Part shown: positions 25,945-34,404 of the stretch, in pieces
Numbering within the stretch: position 1 is the stretch's first letter
Layout of the letters: every line of letters starts with the position of its first letter
NCBI RefSeq assembly: GCF_035440685.1
Contig: NZ_DAORMW010000015.1
Source of the DNA: Accumulibacter appositus
GTDB lineage: Bacteria; Pseudomonadota; Gammaproteobacteria; Burkholderiales; Rhodocyclaceae
DNA: 64,000 bases
Strand: one strand, 5' to 3'
Made by a program: the position numbers and the translations under genes
Notes under the pieces: generated by a model
What the model saw: only the letters and a program-made list of their open reading frames with translations
Databases searched by the model: none
Told to the model about the DNA's origin: nothing

Positions 25945-26691
25945 CGGCTCGCTTTCATCAACCTCGGTATCGGCCCCGAGCTCGGCCTCGAGCTCGGCCC
26001 TGGCCGCCTGGTCACTTGCCTCCCTCGCTTGATCCCTTGCCTTCTTTGCCTGCGCCCTTGCCTCCCGTGTCTGGTCTCTTGCCTGGCGCAGGATATCGGC
26101 GATATTGGTATTCCCGGTCTGCAGCGCCCAGGCGTCAGCCGTCGCATCCCGATCGTTGGCAATGGTCGCATCGGCCTGGTTCTGCAGCAGCAATTCGACG
26201 ATCTGCAGGTGTCCAAAGCGGGCCGCAAAGAACAGCGCTGTCGAACCGGTCTCGGTTCTTGCATTGACGTCGGCACCCCTCGTGAGCAGGTACTTGACGA
26301 CCGCCGTGTGGCCATTGAACGCTGCGTAGATCAGAGGCGGCCAACCGTAGAGGTTGACGTCCGCCCCGGCTTCGACGAGTCGTTGCACGACCGGCAGATC
26401 ACCCTTGAAGGCGGCCAGGCTGAGCGCCGTCTCGCCGTTGCGATTGCGGGTGTTCAGGCGTGCACGGCGTAGCAGCAGCTGGCCCAGCAAGTCGGCGTTG
26501 TCACGCTGCACAGCCTGCATCAGCAAGGTGTTGCCGGCAGCGTCTACCGAGTTGACGTCCATGCCCTTGTCGAGCAACTTGAGGGCCCACGAGGTATCGC
26601 CAGAGATCAGCGCCTCCTCCATATCTTCCTGGGCGCCTGCCGTGGCGAGGCTGGGCAGAAGCAGGGCAAACAGCAGAACGAGTGTCTTCAT
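25936..26691 (-). CDS. Secreted ankyrin-repeat protein
   Basis: 251 residues. A signal peptide (MKTLVLLFALLLPSLATAGA) is followed by about five ankyrin repeats at residues 25-195, with clear units such as GNTLLMQAVQRDNADLLGQL, GETALSLAAFKGDLPVVQRL and GSTALFFAARFGHLQIVELL. The C-terminal 55 residues are a charged, alanine-rich helix with repeated ARDQ/AR.QA elements, probably a coiled coil, ending in an acidic tail. It most likely binds a partner protein in the periplasm. The start overlaps the tatD stop codon by four bases, so it is the last gene of the mltG-tmk-holB-pilZ-tatD operon. Its 3' end overlaps the convergent exonuclease gene. Confidence 0.88.
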   Translation of the reverse strand: MKTLVLLFALLLPSLATAGAQEDMEEALISGDTSWALKLLDKGMDVNSVDAAGNTLLMQAVQRDNADLLGQLLLRRARLNTRNRNGETALSLAAFKGDLPVVQRLVEAGADVNLYGWPPLIYAAFNGHTAVVKYLLTRGADVNARTETGSTALFFAARFGHLQIVELLLQNQADATIANDRDATADAWALQTGNTNIADILRQARDQTREARAQAKKARDQAREASDQAARAELEAELGADTEVDESEPSK

Positions 26692-27470
26692 CGAGCAACT
26701 TTCGAACGGGCTTCTGGGAACAGGCGGAAAAAGTTCTCCGTCGTGGCCTCAACCACTTCCTGGTAAGTGAGGCCACGCAGGCGCGCGACCTCTTCGGCGA
26801 CGTGTTTTACGTAGCCAGGCTGGTTGGTTTTGCCGCGATGGGGAACCGGGGAAAGATAGGGAGAATCGGTTTCAAGCAGCAGACGGTCGAGCGGCACGCG
26901 CTGCGCCACGTCGCGCACGATGGCGGCCTTCTTGAAGGTCACGATGCCGGACATCGAAATGTAGAAGCCCTGTGCCAGCGCTTGCTCGGCGACCGGCCAG
27001 CTCTCGGTGAAGCAGTGCATCACCCCGCCGGCCGCCGCAGCCCCCTCCTCCTGCATCAGCCGCAGTGTGTCGGCAGCCGCCTCGCGGGTATGAATCACCA
27101 AGGGTTTCTGCGCTTCGCGGGCGGCGCGAATGTGGGTGCGAAAGCGTTCGCGTTGCCACTCCGGTGCGTCCTTGTGCCAGTAGTAATCGAGACCGGTCTC
27201 GCCAATGGCAATGACTCGCGGATGAGCAGCCAGCTCGACCAGCTCGCCGACCGAGGGTTCGCGTCCGGCGGTGGCCTCGGGATGGACGCCGACCGAAGCC
27301 AGAATCGCAGGCCAGCTTTCGGCCAGCGCCAGCACCCGACCCAAGTCTTCGAGCGTGACGCCAATGCACACCGCGCATGCCACTTCGTTATCCTTCATCA
27401 AGTCGAGGATTGACGCGATTCGTTCCGACAGATCCGGAAAGTCGAGATGGCAGTGCGAGTCGATCAGCAT
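26688..27470 (-). CDS. TatD-family metal-dependent hydrolase (YcfH type)
   Basis: 260-residue TIM-barrel amidohydrolase with a two-metal site. The metal-binding HxH is in MLIDSHCHLDF. The Glu of AIGETGLDYYW, the His of PLVIHTREA, the His of GVMHCFTE and the Asp of LLETDSPYL are all present. TatD-family proteins have DNase activity in vitro (E. coli TatD, YcfH), possibly in DNA repair or in degradation of fragmented DNA. The position next to holB and tmk matches ycfH rather than tatD of the tat operon. It is co-transcribed with the ankyrin gene downstream and pilZ upstream. Confidence 0.92.
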   Translation of the reverse strand: MLIDSHCHLDFPDLSERIASILDLMKDNEVACAVCIGVTLEDLGRVLALAESWPAILASVGVHPEATAGREPSVGELVELAAHPRVIAIGETGLDYYWHKDAPEWQRERFRTHIRAAREAQKPLVIHTREAAADTLRLMQEEGAAAAGGVMHCFTESWPVAEQALAQGFYISMSGIVTFKKAAIVRDVAQRVPLDRLLLETDSPYLSPVPHRGKTNQPGYVKHVAEEVARLRGLTYQEVVEATTENFFRLFPEARSKVAR

Positions 27471-27493
27471 CGGTGTTCTTCGGCAGGTATTCC

Positions 27494-27874
27494 TCAGATC
27501 GTATGGGTCGGGCGACCAGACTGCATCACGCCGCCGAGAAGGCCTTCGATGCGCCTTTTGGCTTCGAGACCGCCTTCGTCGTTGTTGAAGTGCACCCCAA
27601 TACCTTGCGCCTTGTTGTTCTGGGCGCCGACCGGGGTGATCCAGACCACCGTACCGGCAATCGGCAGCTTGGCTGGATCGTCGATCAGCGACAACAACAT
27701 GAATACCTCGTCAGCGATGGCGTAATTGCGGGTCGTCGGAATGAAAATTCCGCCGTTGCGCAACAGCGGCATATACGCCGCGTACAGCGCCGATTTCGAG
27801 TTGATGTTCAGCGACAATACGCTCGGGCGCGGTGAGCCGGGTGCCGCTTGCTTGCGGCTGTCTGCTTCTGCCAT
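27494..27874 (-). CDS. pilZ: PilZ-domain protein of the type IV pilus
   Basis: 126 residues, with a single PilZ domain. The block GGIFIPTTRNYAIADEVFML and TVVWITPVGAQNNKAQGIGV match type IV pilus PilZ, the group found next to holB in Pseudomonas and many betaproteobacteria. The N-terminal RxxxR c-di-GMP motif is not present, as in pilus PilZ proteins that do not bind the nucleotide and act through PilB and FimX. It lies 15 bases downstream of holB, in the same operon. Pilus genes themselves are not in this window. Confidence 0.88.
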   Translation of the reverse strand: MAEADSRKQAAPGSPRPSVLSLNINSKSALYAAYMPLLRNGGIFIPTTRNYAIADEVFMLLSLIDDPAKLPIAGTVVWITPVGAQNNKAQGIGVHFNNDEGGLEAKRRIEGLLGGVMQSGRPTHTI

Positions 27875-27889
27875 ATCCCCTCGGGAGGT

Positions 27890-28921
27890 TCAGAAAAGCC
27901 GTGCGTAGTTCAGGAAAAACTCTTCGAGAAACAGGCGGCTATTCACGGGTTGCTCGCACTGGGCTTTGTATTGTATCGCCTTTCGATTGAATGCCAAGAG
28001 CTTGCGGGTATCGATGCCCTGCGCCAGACGCAGCAACTGCGGCGCGTGCGCGACGAAGTAGCGCGGCGGCAAGCCCTGGCTGACCAGGGTCAGATCGAAC
28101 AACCACTTCTGGGACCACTCGAGCGTACGCTTCAATGGCGCCGGGCGCTTCTCTGCCTTCACCGCCTTGTCGACCACTGCCGCCGCAGCCACGGCATCGA
28201 GGCCTCTGCCACGCGATACCTGCCCGAGCAGGGAATCGAGCAGCACGCGTTCGCCCTTGGCACTGAGTTCGAGTGCCAGCAGCGGCGAGCCACCGGCAAG
28301 TGCCAGCCACTGTTCGCCGTCGCGGACGCCGGCATGGCGCAGCCAGGCGACCGCACGGGCCGCGGGTGGCGGTCGCATGGGAATTGTCTGGCAGCGGCTG
28401 CGAATCGTCGGCAGCAAGCGGTACGGCTCACTTGAAACCAATATAAATAAGGTACCTGCAATCGGTTCTTCGAGTGCTTTAAGAATTGCATTTGCCGTCG
28501 CCCGATTCATGGCTTCGGCGGGGTTGAGCAAGATCACGCGGGCGCCATGACGGTGGGTGCCGACATGCAGGAACTCATCGAGCGCACGCACCTGATCAAT
28601 GGTGATCTGCTGACTGGCTTTTTTCTTGCCGCTCTTGTCGCCCGCAGCCGCATCACTCCCCTCGCCTTCGGCGAGCGCGTTCGGCTGCAATAGGCGGAGA
28701 TCCGGGTGGTTGCCTTGTGCCAGCCAGCCGCAAGCGGGGCAGCGCCCGCAGGCAGTGCCCGCCTCGGTGAGCGCTTCGCAGAGCAGCGAGGCGGCGAAGC
28801 TCTCCGCCAACGCGAACTTGCCGATCCCGCGCTGGCCGGAAATCAGCAGCGCGTGCGGCAACTCTGCCCGCCGTTCTCGAAGCTGCTGCCAGCCCTGGCT
28901 GTGCATTTCAATTATGTTCAT
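27890..28921 (-). CDS. holB: DNA polymerase III subunit delta'
   Basis: 343-residue clamp-loader subunit. The AAA+ fold begins with LISGQRGIGKFALAESFA, a weak P-loop as usual for delta', which does not hydrolyse ATP. The four-cysteine zinc module follows as CGRCPACGWLAQGNHPD, preceded by a further Cys. The sensor region contains RVILLNPAEAMNRATANAIL, with the family's NAxLKxLEEP continuing and the SRCQ that follows. Its start overlaps the tmk stop by four bases. The tmk-holB-pilZ order is the conserved gammaproteobacterial and betaproteobacterial arrangement. Confidence 0.94.
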   Translation of the reverse strand: MNIIEMHSQGWQQLRERRAELPHALLISGQRGIGKFALAESFAASLLCEALTEAGTACGRCPACGWLAQGNHPDLRLLQPNALAEGEGSDAAAGDKSGKKKASQQITIDQVRALDEFLHVGTHRHGARVILLNPAEAMNRATANAILKALEEPIAGTLFILVSSEPYRLLPTIRSRCQTIPMRPPPAARAVAWLRHAGVRDGEQWLALAGGSPLLALELSAKGERVLLDSLLGQVSRGRGLDAVAAAAVVDKAVKAEKRPAPLKRTLEWSQKWLFDLTLVSQGLPPRYFVAHAPQLLRLAQGIDTRKLLAFNRKAIQYKAQCEQPVNSRLFLEEFFLNYARLF

Positions 28922-29559
28922 AAACAGTGCTCTACGATGGCTTCTTGAAGCAAAGTCTTGATTATATCTGGCGCCTGGCTGGCGTCGATACAGTGAATTC
29001 GTTGCGGCGCTGCCGCCGCACGCTCCAGGTAGGCGCGGCGCACGCGCTCATGAAACTCGGCGCGCTCCTGCTCGAAGCGGTCCAGCTGGCGGGCTTGAGC
29101 GGCAATGCGCTGGCTGGCGATCGACGACGGCAAGTCGAAAAGCAGCGTCAAGTCCGGCTGCAGGTGACCGTGGACCCACCGTTCGAGTTGCGCGAACTTC
29201 GCCTTGTCGAGACCGCGCCCGCCGCTCTGATAGGCGTAGGTGGCGTCGCTGAAGCGGTCGCAGATGACCCAGTCGCCGCACGCCAGAGCCGGTTCGATGA
29301 CCCGTTCGAGGTGTTCGCGGCGAGCAGCGAACATCAGCAGCGCTTCGGTCTCGAGGTGCATCGCTTCGTGCAACAGCAGCTCGCGAAGCTTTTCGCCAAG
29401 CGCGGTGCCGCCGGGCTCACGGGTCGTCAGCACGTTCAACCCGCGGCCGCGAACGAGCGCCGCGGCGCCGGCAATATGACTGCTCTTGCCGGCGCCGTCG
29501 ATGCCCTCGAAAGTGATGAACTTGCCGCGCTGTCGACGCTCGCTCTGACTCGCACTCAC
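28918..29559 (-). CDS. tmk: Thymidylate kinase
   Basis: 213-residue kinase that phosphorylates dTMP to dTDP. The P-loop is FEGIDGAGKSSHI. The DRF motif appears in VICDRFSDATYAYQSGGRGL, which also contains the TYAYQ substrate-binding segment. The Arg in the P-loop that marks human-type enzymes is absent, so it is the class II (E. coli) type, with its catalytic Arg residues in the lid (SQRIAAQARQLDRFE). It overlaps mltG upstream and holB downstream, each by four bases. Confidence 0.96.
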   Translation of the reverse strand: MSASQSERRQRGKFITFEGIDGAGKSSHIAGAAALVRGRGLNVLTTREPGGTALGEKLRELLLHEAMHLETEALLMFAARREHLERVIEPALACGDWVICDRFSDATYAYQSGGRGLDKAKFAQLERWVHGHLQPDLTLLFDLPSSIASQRIAAQARQLDRFEQERAEFHERVRRAYLERAAAAPQRIHCIDASQAPDIIKTLLQEAIVEHCL

Positions 29560-30557
29560 GGTCTTCCGCCTTTCTGAAAGCGCCTGACGGCGCGATTGTG
29601 CTCGTCAAGAGTCGGTGAAAACTGGCTGCTGCCATCTCCGCGCGCAACAAAATAAAGGGCCTCGGTGGGCGGCGGATGCAGAGCCGCTTGCAGGGAAGCG
29701 AGGCCGGGCATGGCGATCGGCGTCGGTGGCAGACCAGGCCGGGTATAGGTGTTGTACGGCGTGTCGGTACGCAGGTCACGCTTGCGCAGATTGCCGTCGA
29801 AGCTTTCGCCGATACCGTAGATCACCGTCGGATCGGTCTGCAGCAGCATTCCCTGGCGCAGGCGATTGACGAACACCCCGGCAACCAGCGGTCGATCATC
29901 GGCACGGCCGGTTTCCTTTTCGACGATCGAGGCCATGATCAAGGCCTGGTAGGGCTCTTCATACGGTAGCTCGGCCGCCCTCTCCTGCCAGGCGCGTGCC
30001 AGATGCTGCTGCATCGAACGGTAGGCTCTGGCAAGCAGGTCGACATCGCTGCTGCGCTTGGCAAAGAAGTAGGTATCCGGAAAGAAAAGGCCCTCGGCAA
30101 CCTCTTCCGGCGCACCGATCAGGCGCATGATTTCCGCTTCCGGCAGGTCCTGGGTGTCGTGGCGCAGATCCGGATGCGCGTCGATACGTTCGCGCATCTG
30201 GCGGAAAGTCCATCCTTCGATGAAAGCGACTTCAGCTTGCGTGACGTCACCGCGGGTCAACTTCTTCAGCAGCTCCAGCGGTGTAATGCCGGCAAGGATT
30301 TCGTAACTGCCGGCCTTGATCGAGGTATCGACGCGCATCAGCTTGCCGAGAAGAATCAGAACCCATGGCTCGAGCTCGACGCCCGCCGCCGCGAGCTCCC
30401 GCGCCGCGACGCGCATACTGCTCCCGGGAACGATCGTGAAATCGACCTGCTCCCCCTTCAGGGCGACCGGGGCCAGCACTATCCAGGCAGCCGCGGCAGT
30501 CAGCAGAAGGACAGCAATGGCGGTGAAAAGGAACAGCTTGAGGAGGTGTTTGCGCAT
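29556..30557 (-). CDS. mltG: Endolytic murein transglycosylase MltG
   Basis: 333-residue inner-membrane protein. It has a single TM helix near the N-terminus (LFLFTAIAVLLLTAAAAWIV), a LysM-like region and the YceG-type catalytic domain. The catalytic Glu lies in ALIMASIVEKETGR, and VFVNRLRQGMLLQTDPTVIY is the family signature. It cleaves nascent glycan strands near the membrane and is thought to set chain length. I chose ATG 30557 (MRKHLLKLF); ATG 30575 is possible. It is the first gene of the operon, and ygfZ is divergent 210 bases away, as in many related genomes. Confidence 0.95.
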   Translation of the reverse strand: MRKHLLKLFLFTAIAVLLLTAAAAWIVLAPVALKGEQVDFTIVPGSSMRVAARELAAAGVELEPWVLILLGKLMRVDTSIKAGSYEILAGITPLELLKKLTRGDVTQAEVAFIEGWTFRQMRERIDAHPDLRHDTQDLPEAEIMRLIGAPEEVAEGLFFPDTYFFAKRSSDVDLLARAYRSMQQHLARAWQERAAELPYEEPYQALIMASIVEKETGRADDRPLVAGVFVNRLRQGMLLQTDPTVIYGIGESFDGNLRKRDLRTDTPYNTYTRPGLPPTPIAMPGLASLQAALHPPPTEALYFVARGDGSSQFSPTLDEHNRAVRRFQKGGRP

Positions 30558-30767
30558 CAATCCGACGCAGCGCACAGTCTGCGGGGCTGGGAGGTGAGGA
30601 CGAACTTCGACTGGTGGCCCGTATAATAGCCGAAAGCTGCGCGGCTGAACTCAGCCGCTGTCGACCAGGTCAGAGTTCCTCGAAGCCCCGGCCAGTCGCC
30701 AAAACTGGCTCGCCCGCGAAGACCATGAGGCGGCCGGCCCCGAACAATTGACGAGAACGACTTAACG

Positions 30768-31784
30768 ATGAACGCAAACTGGCAGGAGTTTCTTTGTGCT
30801 TCAGGAGCACACATCGACCAGGACCTGGTCGCGGATTTCGGCGACGCCGCCGCAGAGCTGCTGGCAGGAGCCGAGGCGACCATAGCCTCGCCGCTGGTCC
30901 ATCTCGGGGTGATTGAAGTCGGTGGCGCCGATGCGGCATCTTTTCTGCACCAGCAGCTGACCAGCGACGTCAAGCATCTTGCCGACGGGGAGGCGCAGCA
31001 TTCTGCCTGGTGCTCGGCAAAAGGTCGCATGTTGGCCAGCTTTCTCGTTTTTCGCAGTGGTCCCAGCTATCAACTGCAACTGTCGGCCGACCTGCTGCCG
31101 GCAATTCTCAAGCGCCTGCAGATGTTCGTACTGCGCAGCAAGGTGCGCATCGTCGACCTCTCTGACGCTCGTCAGATCATCGGTGTATCAGGCCCACACG
31201 CCGAACAGGCGTTGCATGCGGCCGGCCTTGCGCTTCCTGACGCAGCGCTTCGCTGCACGGCTTCGGCCGATGGCCTCGTCATCCGCCTGGACCAGCAGCG
31301 CTTCGAAGTGCTCGTCGACAACGAGGCCGCGGCCAGGCTCTGGCAAGCGCTACTGCCGGCGGCGCGGCCGGTCGGTACCCGGGTCTGGCAGTGGCTGGAC
31401 ATCGACGCCGGCATCCCCCTGATTACCAGTGGCACGAGGGAAGAGTTCGTCCCGCAGATGGCCAACTTCGAGCAACTGGGCGGCGTCAGTTTCCACAAGG
31501 GCTGCTATCCGGGCCAGGAAATAATTGCCCGCACGCAGTATCTGGGCAAGGTCAAGCGTCATCTGTACCGCGCCCATTCGAGTAGCCCGATTGCTCCCGG
31601 CACCAAGATCTATTCGCCGGCCAGTCCGGAGCATCCCTGCGGCATGGTCGCCAATGCGGCTCCGGCGCCGAGCGGTGGTTACGACGCGCTGGCGATTGTC
31701 CAGGAGAGTTTCGCCGCCGCCGGCGATCTGGAAATTGCCGCCCCGGGCGGCGCGCATATCGACCTGCAGCCGCTTGCACGGTAA
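30768..31784 (+). CDS. ygfZ: Folate-binding protein YgfZ (iron-sulfur cluster protein)
   Basis: 338-residue aminomethyltransferase-like fold. It helps folate-dependent repair or assembly of certain [4Fe-4S] enzymes such as MiaB. The signature KGCYPGQEIIARTQYLGKVK is present near residue 245, with the conserved Cys. The Gly-rich N-terminal half carries HQQLTSDVKHL, which matches the folate-binding core. Divergent from mltG. The repeat at 31786-31896 begins directly after its stop codon. Confidence 0.93.
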   Translation: MNANWQEFLCASGAHIDQDLVADFGDAAAELLAGAEATIASPLVHLGVIEVGGADAASFLHQQLTSDVKHLADGEAQHSAWCSAKGRMLASFLVFRSGPSYQLQLSADLLPAILKRLQMFVLRSKVRIVDLSDARQIIGVSGPHAEQALHAAGLALPDAALRCTASADGLVIRLDQQRFEVLVDNEAAARLWQALLPAARPVGTRVWQWLDIDAGIPLITSGTREEFVPQMANFEQLGGVSFHKGCYPGQEIIARTQYLGKVKRHLYRAHSSSPIAPGTKIYSPASPEHPCGMVANAAPAPSGGYDALAIVQESFAAAGDLEIAAPGGAHIDLQPLAR

Positions 31785-31785
31785 C

Positions 31786-31896
31786 GGTCATGACAGTCGA
31801 GACGCCCAGATGATGGAAGTCAGGACCGTTTCCCCCTCTTCCCCAACCCTTCTCCCGCGCGGGGAGAAAGGAGCTTCGTGAGTCGCTGTCGCGACT
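31786..31896. repeat. Structured intergenic repeat, copy A
   Basis: The sequence from just after the ygfZ stop codon shares most of its bases over about 110 positions with 36406-36517. It includes GGTCATGACA, ATGGAAGTCA, CCCCCTCTT and a hairpin CTTCTCCC/GGGGAGAAAG-type stem, then AGTCGC-TGTC-GCGACT, a perfect second hairpin. The loops differ between the copies but the stems are kept. Confidence 0.75.
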
Positions 31897-31939
31897 ATTT
31901 CGTTCAGCGAAGCAGGGGCGCAGTCCGGATCTTTCAGCA

Positions 31940-32698
31940 ATGTGCCTGATCCTGATCGCCTGGCAGGCACATGCGGACTATCCCCTGGTCGTCGCCGCCA
32001 ACCGCGACGAGTTCTTTGCGCGCCCGTCGGCGGCTGCCGCGTTCTGGCCGGAAGCGCCGCAGGTGTTGGCGGGCCGCGATCTCGAAGCCGGCGGCACCTG
32101 GTTGGGAATCAGCCGCGAACAGCGTTTCGCGGCGCTCACCAATTATCGTGAGGGTGGCCAGGCGGCTACCAATGTGCACTCGCGCGGCGCCCTGGTCGCC
32201 GACTTCCTTACCGGCGCGGCCAGCCCGGCTGCGTACCTTACACAGGTCGCGGCGCGGGCCGCCGACTACAACGGCTTCAACCTCTTTGTTGCCGATGGCC
32301 AGCAGCTGGCCTACTACACGAACCGCGGCGATAGTCCGCCACGCGTCCTGGGTCCCGGCATCTACGGCCTCTCCAACCACCTTCTCGACACCCCGTGGCC
32401 CAAGCTGGCGACTGCCAAAGCGAGCTTCGCGAAAGCCCTGGCCGAGCTGCCGAGCCAGGCAGCCTTCTTCGATCTGCTCGCCGACCAGGAAATCGTTGCC
32501 GACTCGCACCTGCCGGAGACCGGCGTACCGCTGGCCTGGGAGCGCATCCTTTCGGCGGTCTTCGTGCGCTCCGAAGACTACGGGACCCGCGCGTCAACCC
32601 TGCTCGTCCGCCACCGGGACGGTCTGACGACCCTGGTCGAACGTAGTTTCGGCGCTGGCGCGCTGCCCAGCGGCGAAGTCTGCGAGAGTATTTCTTGA
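31940..32698 (+). CDS. NRDE-domain protein (TANGO2/Ser-rich family)
   Basis: 252 residues. The name-giving motif is near the start: VVAANRDEFFARPSAAA. The WLGISREQRFAALTNYRE segment and the block GIYGLSNHLLDTPWPK are typical of the family. The function in bacteria is not settled; the eukaryotic TANGO2 relatives are linked to heme and lipid handling. The first residue after the initiator is Cys, as in N-terminal nucleophile hydrolases of this fold (MCLILIAW), which supports the start at 31940. No signal peptide. The repeat copy A lies just upstream. Confidence 0.88.
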   Translation: MCLILIAWQAHADYPLVVAANRDEFFARPSAAAAFWPEAPQVLAGRDLEAGGTWLGISREQRFAALTNYREGGQAATNVHSRGALVADFLTGAASPAAYLTQVAARAADYNGFNLFVADGQQLAYYTNRGDSPPRVLGPGIYGLSNHLLDTPWPKLATAKASFAKALAELPSQAAFFDLLADQEIVADSHLPETGVPLAWERILSAVFVRSEDYGTRASTLLVRHRDGLTTLVERSFGAGALPSGEVCESIS

Positions 32699-32772
32699 CG
32701 AAAACTGTCGGGAATTTTTACACCTCGGGAAAGATGCTCTTCCATCCGGTTGATCCGCTGAGTGTTTTTTTC

Positions 32773-32788
32773 TGGCCCGCAAATTGCT
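32773..32788 (+). promoter_or_regulatory. Sigma-54 (RpoN) promoter of the CHRD/PEP-CTERM gene
   Basis: TGGCCCGCAAATTGCT fits the consensus TGGCACG-N4-TTGCW at all but one position, with GG and GC separated by ten bases. Transcription would begin near 32800, leaving a leader of about 34 bases before the ATG at 32834. I see no binding site for an activator that I can name in the 74 bases upstream (32699-32772). Confidence 0.75.
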
Positions 32789-32833
32789 TACCGTGTAGAG
32801 GCAATTCTGATCACTTAGCCAAGGAGTGTCTCA

Positions 32834-33349
32834 ATGATGAAAAAGACGTTGGTCGGCTTGATTGCCATGGCCGGAATGCTTGTTTCTGCAGCCACTCAGG
32901 CGACCATCATTCCATGGTCGGCCACCATCAATTCAGCCCAGGAATTCCCGACCAACCCGTCCATGGCGACGGGTTCCGCTTCCGGGACTATTGACAACGT
33001 CTCAGGATCTCTCGCCTGGAACATAGCATTTAGCGGCCTGTCCGGCCCTTTGGTTGGGATGCATTTCCACGGCCCGGCGGCCCCTGGGGTGAATGCCGGT
33101 GTGCAGGTGAATATCGGAGCGCTCATTGGTCTTCTTCCGAACCCGAATATCGGTGCAACGACCATTAGCGCCCAGCAGATCACGGATCTACTGGCGGGAA
33201 ACTGGTATATCAACCTGCATACCGCACAGAATCCGGGTGGTGAAATTCGCGGCCAGGTCATCCCTGGGGCCGTTCCCGAACCAGCCATGCTCGGCCTTCT
33301 TGGCCTTGGCCTCGCTGGTCTCGCCGCGTCGCGCCGCCGTAAGCAGTAA
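32834..33349 (+). CDS. CHRD-domain PEP-CTERM surface protein
   Basis: 171 residues. A signal peptide ends near residue 23 (ATQA). A CHRD (chordin-like) domain spans about 27-140, with IDNVSGSLAWNIAFSGLSG, the HFHGPAAPG motif and a C-terminal NLHTAQNPGGEIRGQV block. The C-terminus is a PEP-CTERM sorting signal: VPEP (147-150), a hydrophobic stretch and the basic tail RRRKQ. Such proteins are cut by an exosortase (EpsH/XrtA) and delivered to the surface or to exopolysaccharide; no exosortase is in this window. AAGGAG precedes the ATG. A sigma-54 promoter lies upstream, and a hairpin follows the gene. Confidence 0.92.
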   Translation: MMKKTLVGLIAMAGMLVSAATQATIIPWSATINSAQEFPTNPSMATGSASGTIDNVSGSLAWNIAFSGLSGPLVGMHFHGPAAPGVNAGVQVNIGALIGLLPNPNIGATTISAQQITDLLAGNWYINLHTAQNPGGEIRGQVIPGAVPEPAMLGLLGLGLAGLAASRRRKQ

Positions 33350-33371
33350 GTGATTCGACGTCAACGCGACA

Positions 33372-33395
33372 ACAAGCCCGCTTCGGCGGGCTTGT
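33372..33395. terminator. Hairpin after the CHRD/PEP-CTERM gene
   Basis: ACAAGCCCGC-TTCG-GCGGGCTTGT is a perfect 10-bp stem with a stable TTCG loop, 20 bases past the stop codon. The 3' side is not T-rich, so termination may be incomplete. Confidence 0.65.
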
Positions 33396-33457
33396 CGTTG
33401 ACCAGCCTCGTCTGTCATGACCGTTGAAGCGGCCTGAAAGGCCCAGGGGGCCCGCCT

Positions 33458-33940
33458 TCAGTCCTCGCTGATCTCGACCGGCGTATAGGGCGGCACCCGT
33501 TCAAACAGCTCGACGATGTCGGCATTGCGCATGCGGATGCAGCCGTGCGAACCGGGACGGCCCATCGGCGTCGTGTCCGGGCTGCCGTGAATGTAGATGT
33601 AGCGGCGCATGGTATCGACCTTGCCGAGCCGATTGCGCCCGGGCTCGCAGCCGGACAGCCAGAGAATGCGCGTCAGGATCCAGTCGCGCGTCGGGAAACG
33701 TTCGGCCAGCTCACGGCCATAGACTTCGCCGTTCGGACGGCGGCCCACCAATATTGTGTTCTCGGCGAGTCCGCCGCCGATCTTGGCGCGCACCAGGTGC
33801 TTGCCGCGGGGCGTGCAGTAGCTGCCACTGACTTCGCCAGCGCCGTTCGCCGCGGTCGATACCGCATACGAGCGCAGCAACTTCCCGCTCGCGTCCGACA
33901 AGCGTAGCGTCTGTCCACCGATCGAGATGTCGATACGCAC
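33458..33940 (-). CDS. L,D-transpeptidase (YkuD domain) without signal peptide
   Basis: 160-residue YkuD-fold enzyme. The active-site signature HGSPDTTPMGRPGSHGCIRM carries the catalytic Cys and the conserved His residues; SGSYCTPRGKHLV earlier matches the domain start. YkuD enzymes form 3-3 peptidoglycan cross-links or attach proteins to peptidoglycan. I see no signal peptide or TM segment, which is odd for an enzyme expected in the periplasm. The start is likely GTG 33940, six bases after GGAGG; GTG 33946 overlaps the tadA stop codon and is an alternative. It follows tadA in the same operon. Confidence 0.82.
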   Translation of the reverse strand: MRIDISIGGQTLRLSDASGKLLRSYAVSTAANGAGEVSGSYCTPRGKHLVRAKIGGGLAENTILVGRRPNGEVYGRELAERFPTRDWILTRILWLSGCEPGRNRLGKVDTMRRYIYIHGSPDTTPMGRPGSHGCIRMRNADIVELFERVPPYTPVEISED

Positions 33941-33942
33941 TT

Positions 33943-34404
33943 TCACCCTCCCCCGCGCTGGCGCCGGGCGGCAAAGAAATCCGAGAGCAGCTGGCCGCAT
34001 TCGGCAGCCAGGACGCCACTCAGAACCTCGGTGTGATGATTGAGCCGTTCGACCGCAAAGAGGTCGACAACGCTGCCATGGACGCCGGTTTTCGGGTCGC
34101 GGGCACCATAGACCAGACGCGCGATGCGCGCCTGCAGCACCGCCCCGGCACACATCGCGCAGGGCTCCAGGGTCACGAAAAGCTCGCATCCCGGCAGACG
34201 ATAGTTCTGCAGCTTGCGGGCCGCATCGCGCAGCGCGGCGATCTCGGCGTGCGCCGTCGGATCGTGCTCCCCGATGGGCGAATTGAAGCCACGGCCAACG
34301 ATCACACCGTCGCAAACCACCAGTGCACCGACCGGCACCTCGCCCAGACACTCGGCCGCGCGCGCCAGGGAAATCGCTTCGCGCATGTAATATTCGTCGT
34401 TCAT
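33943..34404 (-). CDS. tadA: tRNA(adenine34) deaminase
   Basis: 153-residue zinc enzyme that converts adenosine 34 to inosine in tRNA-Arg(ACG). The zinc-binding and catalytic motif is HAEIAALRDAARK (HAE), with PCAMCAGAVLQARI as the PCxxC half. VYGARDPKTGVHGSVVDLF is the typical later block. I placed the start at ATG 34404 (MNDEYYMREAI), because the upstream in-frame extension is not protein-like. It is divergent from the glycosyltransferase gene and coupled to the L,D-transpeptidase downstream. Confidence 0.95.
   Translation of the reverse strand: MNDEYYMREAISLARAAECLGEVPVGALVVCDGVIVGRGFNSPIGEHDPTAHAEIAALRDAARKLQNYRLPGCELFVTLEPCAMCAGAVLQARIARLVYGARDPKTGVHGSVVDLFAVERLNHHTEVLSGVLAAECGQLLSDFFAARRQRGGG

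Noticed and set aside
33941..34351. Upstream extension of the L,D-transpeptidase frame into tadA
   Set aside because: The extension is an out-of-frame reading of tadA, and GTG 33940 has a fitting ribosome-binding site.
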